Shown one piece after another: positions 21,868 through 33,100 of a stretch of DNA of 64,000 nucleotides. Location: positions 86,620,001-86,684,000 of the forward strand of contig NC_134013.1 in the NCBI RefSeq assembly GCF_040712315.1, written 5' to 3'. The stretch is from Castanea sativa. Its lineage: Eukaryota > Streptophyta > Magnoliopsida > Fagales > Fagaceae. Made by a program: the position numbers and the translations under genes. Every line of letters begins with the position of its first letter. Position 1 is the stretch's first letter. The notes under the pieces are model-generated. The model made no database searches and was not told where the DNA came from. It saw only the letters and a program-made list of their open reading frames with translations.

Positions 21868-24387
21868 CTAAGCTTTGGGATGGGGGTCTTGGAGGGAGGT
21901 GCTGCCAGCCTCGGTGCTCTTCAGCTCCAGCTCAAAGGTAGACAAGACTTGTTTCCCTTTGTTTGTTGAAGGGATGAGGGGCTCCACGTTATGGCTTTGC
22001 TCCTTCTCGACAACTTCACACCCGTCCTTCTCTTTATGGGAACCTTCAGGTTCTGTAGGATCAGGAACGAGTTCTGGCACCATGGGAGGAAGGGCAGGAG
22101 AGGCAACAACAGGAGTGTCTTCTATCTCCTGTATGTCAAGGGGAAGCCAAACGTTCTCGGGCTTCCTCAGCTCGGAAACTTGAGGAACCCCTGCTGCGTT
22201 TAAGGCCTCCCCCTAAACATGCTGACAGTATTCTCGGCATAAAGCCGCGAAAGCTTCTGTCAGTTGGTCCTGTGTTGCAGCCACTCCTTCCTGATAGCTG
22301 GCCTGCTTCGCAGCCTCCAGTGAGTGCTTATAGGTGCGAGCTTCCTCCTTCATCCGTGCAAGCTCCTTCTCCAAGTCAGAGCGTGCTCGTTGGGCTTGGG
22401 AGAGCTCGTCGTCCTTTTGGTGAAGAAGCTTACGTTGCCCCTCCATTTGATTCTTCATTGTTTTCAGACTGGCTTCGGCACCATCTTTCTCTCTCTTCAG
22501 ATCAGCCAGTTGAGAGGTGAGCTTTCCATTCTCCGCCAGGGCCTGGTATAGGGACTTTTCTGTCTCCAGCCTTATTTCCTGCTCCACTCCAACTCGCTTC
22601 CGAGAATCCTCCACGAACTTCTCGGCAGCAAAAACTTCTTGGATGGCCTGCGATAAATGTTAGGGGGTTAAAATATAGTACGAAATTTATAAATAACCCT
22701 AAGAATACAAGACTGAAGTGAAGCTTACCAGAGCTAAGTCCCTTTTCAAAGAAAGGAATAGCTGAGGCTGGCTCATCTTTTCCAAGGCTTCCATGTCCTT
22801 GGGCAGCAGAAGTGGGCGCTCTAACGCATCGGCCAGGTGGAGGGCATGGCCTTGTTGGAACGCCCTGATGTTAGACTGAAGGGGAATTAGCGCTCCGTCC
22901 AATCTCAGTTCGGGAGACCACATAGCTGGTGCTCGGCGCACCTCGGCCATGTCTCTGATCTCCCCACTTTCAATTGAACGGGCGTGCCCTTTGCCCTTGT
23001 CCAGCTTCTGCTGCTGAGCCTGCGGTGGCTGCTGTTTCAACTTCTTCTGCTTCTCGCCACCAGCCCCCTCAGCCTCCACCTTCCTTTTCTTCTTCGGGTC
23101 GTCGGCAGGAGGCTTGGGGTCGGCTGGAGGAGGGGGTGGTGGCAAGACTGGGGGAGCTTGGGATCCCCTCGCCCCCTTCTTAGCGACTCTCTCGCCTCTC
23201 GCGGTCAGGAGGTCCTTGAGCGTGTCCATGTCCTCTTCAATAGAGCTGTCGTCTGGACGTGCTATAACTAGGCCCAGGATCTCAGAGGTCTCGGCGGCCT
23301 CTTCTTCCTCATTGGAAAGGACGACGAACGGGTTTACACGGGGTCGTTGGACGTCCTCGAGTTGAAACTGTTCTATCTCTTCGTCCAACGTGTTCAATGA
23401 GGACACTTGCTCCTCTGGGATAGCGGTTGCTTAAGAGTGTGCTGCGAGGGGGATCGCCGCGAGGGGTTGCGTGTATAATATTGTGTGGAGATCATCGAGA
23501 ATATCGTGGTCGGCTAAGAAATGCGGCCTGGCAACGTTGATTCGCCTACGTCTCCGGTCACCTGCAACGATCGCGTTCTCTATCTCCTGGAAGTCTGTGG
23601 ATATAGGGTCATACCCTAATATCAAGTGAGCAGCCCGAAGCTGCAAGTCTTCACTCACAAAAATCTCTGAGCGAAGCACTCGGTTCAAATCTGCAACGTT
23701 GCAGTGGCTCAAGCGCGGGCGCACGTGTTGTTTATCTGCAAAGAAAGACACCAAAACAGACAAACATGGTCAGAATTGTAGGACATGTAATAAACTGAAG
23801 TTAAACGCTTAAGTAAATGTAAATGAACATTTCAAGATGTTAGATGGAGCTACGGGGTGGGAAGTTAGATCCTAAGGAGTCAGACCTGGATCTCCTCACT
23901 CGACTAGGCAGTGGGGGCCGTCGTGCCAGTTGCCTGAGGCGATGAGGTAGTCGTCCTTCATGCCTTTATTGGACTTGGGTAGACAGGAAATCAACCTAAC
24001 TACGCTAGAGCGGGATTTGATGTAATAGCCTACTCTAGTAAGTTTGTGGCATTCGTACATAAAAACGACGTCATGCCAAGTGAGGTTTAATCCCAGTTGC
24101 TCATTTAGAGCATCGACGCTCCCTAAAACTCTAAAGACGTTGGGAGCGCACTGGTTGGGACACAACCGGTGGTTGCGGAGGTATTTCCTGGTTACGCTTT
24201 TCATTGGGAGGGTCATCCCACCTTCTATGAAGGCAACCATAGGGATGATGACCTCTCCTGTTTTCCTAGACCCGGCCACGGCTTCCGCCAGACAATATCT
24301 CAAACCTACGTCGCTGGGGATGTGGTATTTAGCCCTAAAACCTTCCATTCTAGCGGCGGTGTCAACTAAACACTTAAATCTACCCAT
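21868..24387 (-). pseudogene. Antisense accessory gene of the Tat element (Transposase_28 'putative gypsy type transposon' type), three coding exons
   Basis: Minus-strand exons 24387-23886, 23735-22729 and 22647-21868 join in frame across GT-AG introns of 150 and 81 bases, giving 763 codons. Exon 1 carries the conserved text HIPSDVGLRY, GGMTLPMKSVTRKYL and LPKSNKGMKDDYL, which I recognise as the Pfam Transposase_28 type found with Gypsy elements. The middle has acidic and proline-rich parts with a basic KKKRK stretch that could be a nuclear signal. Exon 3 encodes a long coiled coil (about residues 505-640) and an acidic tail. Nonsense codons at 23896, 23431 and 22213 disrupt it, each explicable by one C-to-T change. 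Function is unknown; comparable antisense genes are known in Grande-like elements. Confidence 0.82.
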
Positions 24388-24489
24388 CTATAAGAAGTGA
24401 AAGGGTGGGTTTTAAGAAGGAGAATGGTTAAGAAGGGAGCCGAGGACAAGATCCGAGGAGAACGGATTAAAGAAAAAGTAGGAACTTAC
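24388..24489 (-). other. Putative leader intron of the antisense gene
   Basis: A strong donor, CTC|GTAAGT, at 24489 and an acceptor, TTCTTATAG, ending directly before the ATG at 24387 would remove 102 bases. The upstream exon shows no in-frame coding continuation, so it is probably 5' UTR. Confidence 0.5.
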
Positions 24490-24880
24490 GAGTTTGAAGT
24501 TGTGCGAGTTTCCACGGATTTCTGCAGAGAAAAGGCAACTACTGATGTTTTGATATGATTAGCCTCTGAAGAAATAAATGAAGGCGCATGTTTCCAAAGC
24601 GTTACGACGTGCAAGAAGCGGCCTCGAAATTGCATTCGTCCCGCCCAAATTTTCAGTGGGTAATAAGGGCCGTTAGATGCTCATCTCACCGTTGAACGTG
24701 GGAGACAAGGTGAAACTTACGGTCATTAATGCGCGCGTTTTTGAAATTGAAACCGCCAAATGGCATCCTCTGGAACACGAAACGATCTCCACACGCGTGG
24801 TTATTTACAAAACGTGTGGGGTAAGATCTCGTTGGATCAAAACCCTATTTTTGTCCTCGGATGCTGAAAAATAGAGTTTT

Positions 24881-24889
24881 GAGGGGCTA
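24881..24889 (+). other. Polypurine tract of the Tat element
   Basis: GAGGGGCTA lies immediately upstream of the 3' LTR and would prime plus-strand DNA synthesis. It is short and ends in pyrimidines, so its extent is uncertain. Confidence 0.6.
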
Positions 24890-24890
24890 T

Positions 24891-25649
24891 TGTGGGGAGT
24901 AAAAGGACCCAAGCAGGCATTTGGGCCTTTAGGCTCTAGCAAGGAGGGCCGACCTGTTCTTAAATTAAGAACTTGTTAGTACTGCAAGCCGGCCCATACG
25001 CCGAGGGGTCAAGAACACATCCGAGGGTGAGTTCCTCCTCGGATAGACCCAAGAGAATTCGGAGGTTCACTATAAAGGTCAAGGCAGAATTCCGGAAAGA
25101 CTGGTGGTTAAAAGGGGGAATTCCCGAACCTTTTAGATACACTGGTGTTAGAAGAATATCATAGGCAAATGCTGCCACCTCCACATTAAAGACCCTGTAC
25201 CTACCCCCTGGCCGCATTAATGGGGAAGTGACCCCTGAACAGTAGAATCGAAACTTCTGGTTACTATTCAAAGCACTAAGAGAAGAAATATCTAGGGGGA
25301 GGAGATTGGAGCAACACGTGGATGAAGCACCAAGGGAAGAAGTATTTAAAGAGGGTGAAGGCCAAAGAAAAAGGTGGGATTGGTCAGTTATCAAAAAAGA
25401 AATAAAGAATTGTAACCTTTAAGAGAGAAAGAGAAATAATACAGAAGTGGTCCTCGGCTCACGTCCGAGGAGGTCCATTTGCAATTATCATCTATTATTT
25501 ACAAGTATCTTTATGCCTTAGCCTATTGTCAAGTTCTCAGTACCTCTAAATTAGATTTCAAGCCCACACTCTACAAATTTGATAGTTTAAGGCTCATTGG
25601 GCCTGAGCCCCCAATCGTCTTTGGGTCCAGGTGCAATTGTGCACTTACA
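24891..25649 (+). repeat. 3' LTR of the Tat element
   Basis: 759 bases, collinear with 14171-14930 with one single-base indel in a G run and about two dozen substitutions, mostly transitions. It ends CACTTACA followed by the target duplication ATACT. Confidence 0.95.
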
Positions 25650-27935
25650 ATACTTATTTACCAAAGCAACAATTATAGCAAAATATAAATAAAAAGAATT
25701 ACACCAACATATCTTTCTACTCATTTTCTTTAGTATTATTCCTTTTTTTTCCTACTCATTTTCTTGCAAAATAATTTAAAAATATGACATTTTAAGAAAA
25801 TAATAATAAATTAATGGAGATATAAGGTAACAATCCTCGTCCTTTGTGTAAGTTATACTGCATATTCTACCATTTGAGCTACATCTCCTTTTAATATAAA
25901 AATATTGACTTTTGTCTATTTTAATTACAACAATGCCCTAATATCTTTTTCTGCTCATTTTCTTGCTAAATAATTTTTTAAATATGATATTTTAAGAAAA
26001 CAAAATAAAATAAAATGAAATATGATATTTAACAAAAAATCAATAAAATGAATGGAGATGCAAGGTATCGATCCTCGTTCCTTGTGTAAGCTGTTCCACA
26101 TGCTCTACCATTTGAGCTACATCCCCTTTTAATATAAAATTACAATCTCTGTCCCATTTAATTAGAACTTGTTTACTATTTAAATTTTGTAAAGGTTAAT
26201 CTCTTTTCTATATTTCAAAAAGTTAATTATTGCATTTTTCTTTACTTTCAAAATTACCCCAATTTAATTAACTCATCCTTATTTCTAAAACATAAGAAAT
26301 AGGGTTAAAACCATAAACTAACAAAAGTTAAAAACAAGAAACCTACCGGGTAAAAATTCCCCACAAGATAGTAGATGGATACGAGTTCCTATCACAGGAA
26401 AAAAAAATATTCCCACTACCCCACTTTTTTATATAAAAAAAAAATAAAAAAAAACACACTTAGAGTTAATTTAAAATTTGATTGGACTAATATTTCCTTT
26501 TGGCAAAATTTATGTGAATAAAACACCCTCACTTTATTTTTTATTTCTTATTTTTAATCTTTTTGGCAAAATGTTTGGGCACAAAACACCATCACGTTAC
26601 TTTTGTTTTTGTTCAAAATTCAAAAAATTTCTATTAGCAAAATTTTTGGGAGTCATTCTCAGTAAAAGAATTGTTTATTCTTTTCCAAATCAACTTTAGA
26701 ACATTCTATCAAACTCATACTTATTTACTAAAGCAGCAATTATAGCAAAATATAAATAAAAAGAGTTACACCAACGTATTTTTCTACTCATTTTCTTTAG
26801 TATTACTCCTTTTTTTTCCTACTCATTTTCTTGCAAAATAATTAAATATGTGATATTTTAAAAAAATAATAATAAAATTAATGGAGATATAAGGTAACAA
26901 TCCTCGTTCTTTGTGTAGGTTATACCGCATATTCTACCATTTGAGCTACATCCCCTTTTAATATAAAAATATTGACTTTTGTCCATTTTAATTACAACAA
27001 AGTCCTAATATCTTTTTCTGCTCATTTTCTTGCTAAATAATTTTTTAAATATGATATTTTAAGAAAATAAAATAAAATATGATATTTAACGAAAAATCAA
27101 TAAAATGAATGGAGATGCAAGGTATCGATCCTCGTTCCTTGTGTAAGCTGTTCCACATGCTCTACCATTTGAGCTACATCCCCTTTTAATATAAAATTAC
27201 AATCTCTGTCCCATTTAATTAGAACTTGTTTACTATTTAAATTTTGTAAAGGTTAATCTCTTTTCTATATTTCAAAAAGTTAATTATTGCATTTTTCTTT
27301 ACTTTCAAAATTACCCCAATTTAATTAACTCATCCTTATTTCTAAAACATAAGAAATAGGGTTAAAACCATAAACTAACAAAAATTAAAAACAAGAAACC
27401 TACCGGGTAAAAATTCCCCACTAGATAGTAGATGGATACAAGTTCCTATCACAGGAAAAAAAAAATATTCCCACTACCCCACTTTTTTATATAAACAAAA
27501 AAAAAACAAACTTAGAGTTAATTTAAAATTTGATTGGACTAATATTTCCTTTTGGCAAAATTTATGTGAATAAAACACCCTCACTTTATTTTTTATTTCT
27601 TATTTTTAATCTTTTTGGCAAAATGTTTGGGCACAAAACACCATCACGTTACTTTTGTTTTTGTTCAAAATTCAAAAAATTTCTATTAGCAAAATTTTTG
27701 GGAGTCATTCTCAGTAAAAGAATTGTTTATTCTTTTCCAAATCAACTTTAGAACATTCTATCAAACTCATACTTATTTACTAAAGCAGCAATTATAGCAA
27801 AATATAAATAAAAAGAGTTACACCAACGTATTTTTCTACTCATTTTCTTTAGTATTATTCCTTTTTTTTTCCTACTCATTTTCTTGCAAAATAATTAAAT
27901 ATGCGATATTTTAAAAAAATAATAATAAAATTAAT

Positions 27936-28008
27936 GGAGATATAAGGTAACAATCCTCGTTCTTTGTGTAGGTTATACCGCATATTCTACCATTTGAGCT
28001 ACATCCCC
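27936..28008 (-). repeat. tRNA-Ala-like domain, type A (representative)
   Basis: 73 bases. The acceptor stem still pairs (GGGGATG with TATCTCC, with wobble), and the A box is intact. The D stem is broken (GCTC/GAAT) and the B box has decayed to GGATTGTTACC. Sister copies start near 25818, 26880, 28990, 35533, 36586, 37640, 38695, 39754, 40811, 41871, 42922, 43976, 52878, 53846 and 60240, one per unit. Confidence 0.75.
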
Positions 28009-28163
28009 TTTTAATATAAAAATATTGACTTTTGTCCATTTTAATTACAACAAAGTCCTAATATCTTTTTCTGCTCATTTTCTTGCTAAATAATTTTTTA
28101 AATATGATATTTTAAGAAAATAAAATAAAATATGATATTTAACGAAAAATCAATAAAATGAAT

Positions 28164-28236
28164 GGAGATGCAAGGTATCGATCCTCGTTCCTTGTGTAAG
28201 CTGTTCCACATGCTCTACCATTTGAGCTACATCCCC
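28164..28236 (-). repeat. tRNA-Ala-like domain, type B (representative of the array)
   Basis: 73 bases, the length of a tRNA without CCA. Acceptor, D and T arms all pair; the G3-U70 identity pair of tRNA-Ala is kept; AGC, an alanine anticodon, occurs within the oversized anticodon loop. A box TAGCTCAAATGG and B box GGATCGATACC are good matches to Pol III promoters. It is followed on the minus strand by T-rich sequence that could terminate Pol III. Other type B copies start at 26054, 27111, 29220, 35763, 36815, 37870, 38924, 39984, 41041, 42098, 43153 and 52012. A truncated one lies at about 53030-53097. No functional tRNA is claimed. Confidence 0.82.
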
Positions 28237-29492
28237 TTTTAATATAAAATTACAATCTCTGTCCCATTTAATTAGAACTTGTTTACTATTTAAATTTTGT
28301 AAAGGTTAATCTCTTTTCTATATTTCAAAAAGTTAATTATTGCATTTTTCTTTACTTTCAAAATTACCCCAATTTAATTAACTCATCCTTATTTCTAAAA
28401 TATAAGAAATAGGGTTAAAACCATAAACTAACAAAAATTAAAAACAAGAAACCTACCGGGTAAAAATTCCCCACTAGATAGTAGATGGATACAAGTTCCT
28501 ATCACAGGAAAAAAAAAAATATTCCCACTACCCCACTTTTTTATATAAACAAAAAAAAAAACACACTTAGAGTTAATTTAAAATTTGATTGGACTAATAT
28601 TTCCTTTTGGCAAAATTTATGTGAATAAAACACCCTCACTTTATTTCTTATTTCTTATTTTTAATCTTTTTGGCAAAATGTTTGGGCACAAAACACCATC
28701 ACGTTACTTTTGTTTTTGTTCAAAATTCAAAAAATTTCTATTAGCAAAATTTTTGGGAGTCATTCTCAGTAAAATAATTGTTTATTCTTTTCCAAATCAA
28801 CTTTAGAACATTCTATCAAACTCATACTTATTTACTAAAGCAGCAATTATAGCAAAATATAAATAAAAAGAGTTACACCAACGTATTTTTCTACTCATTT
28901 TCTTTAGTATTATTCCTTTTTTTTTCCTACTCATTTTCTTGCAAAATAATTAAATATGCGATATTTTAAAAAAAATAATAATAAAATTAATGGAGATATA
29001 AGGTAACAATCCTCGTTCTTTGTGTAAGTTATACCGCATATTCTACTATTTGAGCTACATCCCCTTTTAATATAAAAATATTGACTTTTGTCCATTTTAA
29101 TTACAACAATGTCCTAATATCTTTTTCTGCTCATTTTCTTGCTAAATAATTTTTTAAATATGATATTTTAAGAAAATAAAATAAAATATGATATTTAACG
29201 AAAAATCAATAAAATGAATGGAGATGCAAGGTATCGATCCTCGTTCCTTGTGTAAGCTGTTCCACATGCTCTACCATTTGAGCTACATCCCCTTTTAATA
29301 TAAAATTACAATCTCTGTCCCATTTAATTAGAACTTGTTTACTATTTAAATTTTGTAAAGGTTAATCTCTTTTCTATATTTCAAAAAGTTAATTATTGCA
29401 TTTTTCTTTACTTTCAAAATTACCCCAATTTAATTAACTCACGCTTATTTCTAAAACATAAGAAATAGGGTTAAAACCATAAACTAACAAAA

Positions 29493-29844
29493 TGTTAGGA
29501 ATTACTTACTGTGGTCATTGGATGTACTATCTATAGTTACCTAGTGTATTCTAATAAGTGACTGCCTAGTGTGATAGTTACTACCATAGGCTTCTATGGT
29601 TAGGATTCTATGGTGGTTAGTTACATTGACAGGTAATAGGAGTTAGTTTGGTTAGTTAGTGACAGCTGGGAGCAGTTAGTTACACGGGGTATAAAAATAA
29701 CAAGAAGCTGTGTAAAGAGACGGATGAAAGAGTTAATATCAAAATACTTCTGATTCTATTCTTCTTTCAATTCTCTGTTCTTAGGAGGCCTAGCTAACCT
29801 CGAAAATAGCTACAATCTTCCATTTTTTCTTTGGGTTCTTTACA
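29493..29844 (+). repeat. 5' LTR of the chromodomain element
   Basis: 352 bases, TGTTAGG...TTTACA. A TATA box, TATAAAAATA, lies at 29690-29699. Transcription should start about 30 bases downstream, near 29722-29728. Confidence 0.95.
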
Positions 29845-30115
29845 ATTATTTGATAAGTTGCAGAAGGAGCTCTAAGATTCAGCAAGACACAGGTAAGCCA
29901 TCTATCTTGGGTCTTCCTAAAGTTGATACCTTTGTAGAAGCTAAGTCAAGAATTCCAATTAAAAGAATTTCCCCTGCCCAAATGGAAGAGAGGATGAAAA
30001 GAGTTAATATCAAAATACTTCTGATTCTATTCTTCTTTCAATTCTCTGTTCTTAGGAGGCCTAGCTAACCTCGAAAATAGCTACAATCTTCCATTTTTTC
30101 TTTGGGTTCTTTACA
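29845..30115 (+). repeat. Rearranged leader: gag copy joined to an R-U5 copy
   Basis: Bases 29848-29994 are a copy of gag 30911-31057 (constant offset of 1063, near-identical). They are fused at a shared GGA to 29995-30115, a copy of the last 121 bases of the LTR (34868-34988). The true primer site follows at once. The junction with the 5' LTR keeps ATT, the bases that normally precede the primer site. Confidence 0.9.
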
Positions 30116-30117
30116 AT

Positions 30118-30129
30118 TGGTATCAGAGC
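30118..30129 (+). other. Primer binding site (tRNA-iMet)
   Basis: TGGTATCAGAGC, the standard plant initiator-methionine primer site, two bases after the duplicated LTR end. No such site follows the complete 5' LTR. Confidence 0.92.
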
Positions 30130-30147
30130 TCGCTTTCCTCGGCATCC

Positions 30148-33100
30148 ATGGCAGAAACCCGTGCTTCTGCTGCAACCAACGAGGCCATTGCCTCACTTCG
30201 AACTACCACTGATCATCACACAAAGGAGTTACAAGAGATAAGAACCATTCAAGAGATCCATACAAGAACGCTGAATGAAAATACAAGAACGATGAATGAG
30301 AATACAAGAGTGATGAACGAAATGAGTCAACAGTTGACTTCAATCTTGCAGAAATTGAGTTATGGAGATCAAGGAGGATCTCTCCAATCTCAGAGAATTG
30401 GGGAAAATCATAACCCTAATTTGCCAGTGTCTAATTTGCCGTTGTCTCGAACCGTGAAGCTGGAATTTCCCAAATTCTCTGGTGAAGAACCTGCGAGCTG
30501 GATGTATAAAGCTAACCAGTATTTTAGATACTATAATACTCCTATTGGAGAGAAATTGATGCTAGCTTCGTTCCATATGGAGGGAGAAGCACTAACCTGG
30601 TTCCAAGAAAGTGAAGAAATTGGAGTGTCCTGTGACTGGGAGTCTCTAGTTCAAGCTATGCAAGTGAGGTTTGGCACAAATGCGTATGATGATCCTATGG
30701 AAATGCTAACCAGGTTGAGGCAAACAGCTACTGTGGCAACGTATAAGACTCAATTTGAGATTTTGTCAAATAGAATCAAAGGTTTATCTCCGGCACACAA
30801 GCTGAGTTGCTTTCTCAGTGGCTTGAAGGATGAGATACGCTTACCAGTAAGGATGCTAAATCCACAGTCATTGAATGCAGCTTTTGGATTGGCTAAAATT
30901 CAAGAGGAGTATTTGATAAGTTGCAGAAGGAGCTCTAAGATTCAGCAAGACACAGGTAAGCCATCTATCTTGGGTCTTCCTAAAGTTGATACCTTTGTAG
31001 AAGCTAAGTCAAGAATTCCAATTAAAAGAATTTCCCCTGCCCAAATGGAAGAGAGGAAGAAAAGAGGGTTATGCTATAACTGTGATGATAAATGGGGTCC
31101 GGGCCATAAGTGTAAAAGTGCCAAAATATTTCTTCTTGAAGGTATTGAATTGGTGTCTGATTCACAGTCTGCGGTTAAGATCACTGAGTTAGATGAAGAA
31201 GTTGGAAGTCCACTCAATGAAGGGTAGAATACTAGTACTAACTCTGAGGAGGTTGAGATAACTCTATATGCTCTAATTGGTACTCCCACACCTGGTACTA
31301 TGAGGATTAGGGGTAAAATCAATGGAGTTAGTTTGGTAGTTTTGTTGGACACAGGTAGCACACACAATTTTATTGATGCAACATTGGTTCCTAATCTGAA
31401 ATTGTTGGTTGATCAATCTCAAACTTTGGAGGTTAAGGTAGCTAATGGTGCAGTGGTGAAGACTCAAGGATTTTGTGATCGAGTATCAGTATGCATTCAA
31501 GGGGAGGAATTTCCCATTCAATTCCATGTTCTGCCACTTGGAGGGTGTGATGTTGTATTGGGAACTCAGTGGCTTACCACACTTGGTGATATTCAATGGA
31601 ATTTTCAGTTCTTGACTATGGAGTTTTGTCATAAAGGGAACAAGGTTTTACTGCAAGGATTGAAGCAATCTGGTTCACATCTCCTTGATGGGGATCAATT
31701 CTTCAAAACTCCAATCAAGAAAGGCCTTTTGGTTCATATCTCAACTTCCTCCTCTGTTGAGGTGCAAGCTGCTCTCCCTGCAGAAGTGGCAAATTTACTT
31801 CAAGAGTTTACTCAGGTTTTTGATACTCCAGTAGGGCTACCTCCTCTTAGGGGGCATGAGCATCACATTACTCTTAAGGAGGGAGCTCAACCAGTCTGCC
31901 AAAGGCCATACAGGTACCCTTTTTACCAAAAGAATGAGATAGAAAAGATAGTTAAAGAATTACTGGCTGCTGGATCTATAAGGAATAGTTGTAGTCCTTT
32001 TGCCTCCCCTGTTTTGTTGGTAAGGAAGGCAGATGGGTCCTGGCGTATGTGCATTGACTATAGGGCCCTTAACTTGAATACTGTCAAGGATAAATTTCCT
32101 ATACCTGTTATTGATGAATTACTTGATGAATTGAATGGTGCTTGTATCTTTTCTAAACTTGATTTAAGGTCTGGATATCACCAAATTAGGATGAGTGAGG
32201 AGGACATTCCTAAAACAGCTTTTAGGACTCGTGAAGGGCATTATGAATTTCTGGTTATGCCATTTGGCCTCACCAATGCCCCTTCAACATTTCAGTCCCT
32301 AATGAATCAAGTGTTTAAACCCTTTCTTAGAAGGTTTGTTCTAGTTTTTTTTTATGATATTTTGGTTTATAGCAAATCTTTGGTTGATCATGTCTCTCAC
32401 TTAAGAGCTGTGTTGGAAGTGTTAGCCAAGGAACAATTATTTGCTAAGAAGTCCAAGTGTGTTTTTGCTTGTGGTGAAGTTGAGTATTTGGGGCACTTGA
32501 TTTCTGGTGAAGGGGTAAGAACTGACCCTAAGAAAACTATAGCAATGCAGCAGTGGCCTACTCCAAAGGATGTTAAGGCTTTGAGGGGTTTCTTAGGTCT
32601 TACAGGGTATTATAGGAAGTTTATAAGAGGCTATGGTCAAATTGCAGCCCCATTAACTGCTCTCCTAAGGAAGGATTCTTTTACTTGGACTGAGGAAGCT
32701 GAGGTGGCTTTCCAAACTCTCAAATCAGCTATGTCTAACCCACCTGTTTTAGCTCTGCCAGATTTTGATAAGTTGTTTGTGGTGGAGTGTGATGCTTCGG
32801 GAGTTGGGTTGGGTGCTGTACTGATGCAGGAAGGGAGAGCTATAGCTTTCCACAGCCAAGCTCTCAAAGGCAGGAGTTTGGCCTTATCCACTTATGAGAG
32901 GGAACTGCTGGCTTTGGTGACTGCTGTGCATAAGTGGAGGCCATATTTGGTGGGAAAACCCTTTCTTGTGAGGACAGATCAGCAGAGCCTTAAGTATATC
33001 TTAGAGCAGAAAATTGGTACTCCAACTCAACAAAAATGGATTACCAAGTTGTTAGGGTATGCTTTTATTGTGGAATATAAGAAGGGTAAGGAGAATGTGG

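Larger units (their letters stand above)
14171..25649 (+). mobile_element. Full-length Tat-lineage Ty3/Gypsy retrotransposon with an antisense gene
   Basis: Order: 5' LTR, PBS, gag-protease-RT-RNase H-second RNase H-integrase in one frame, a 151-bp tandem repeat, a spliced antisense gene, polypurine tract, 3' LTR. The target duplication ATACT (14166-14170 and 25650-25654) is perfect. The second, archaeal-type RNase H and the absence of a chromodomain place it in the Tat lineage. By eye the LTRs differ at about two dozen positions out of 759 (near 3 percent), so the insertion is not recent. All open frames carry stop codons, so it is not autonomous now. Confidence 0.95.
25650..29492. repeat. 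1.055-kb satellite, left sub-array
   Basis: Units begin, by the anchor ACTTATTTACTAAAGC, at about 25652, 26719, 27771 and 28826. The first is visibly more diverged; the others are nearly identical. Each unit holds two minus-strand tRNA-Ala-like domains about 235 bases apart and a 73-codon open frame that is only a by-product of the repeat. The array is interrupted at 29492 by the chromodomain element and resumes at 34989. Confidence 0.95.

Noticed and set aside
29850..30068. A small separate gag-like gene before the main gag
   Set aside because: It is the 147-base gag duplicate plus LTR text in the rearranged leader, not an independent gene.
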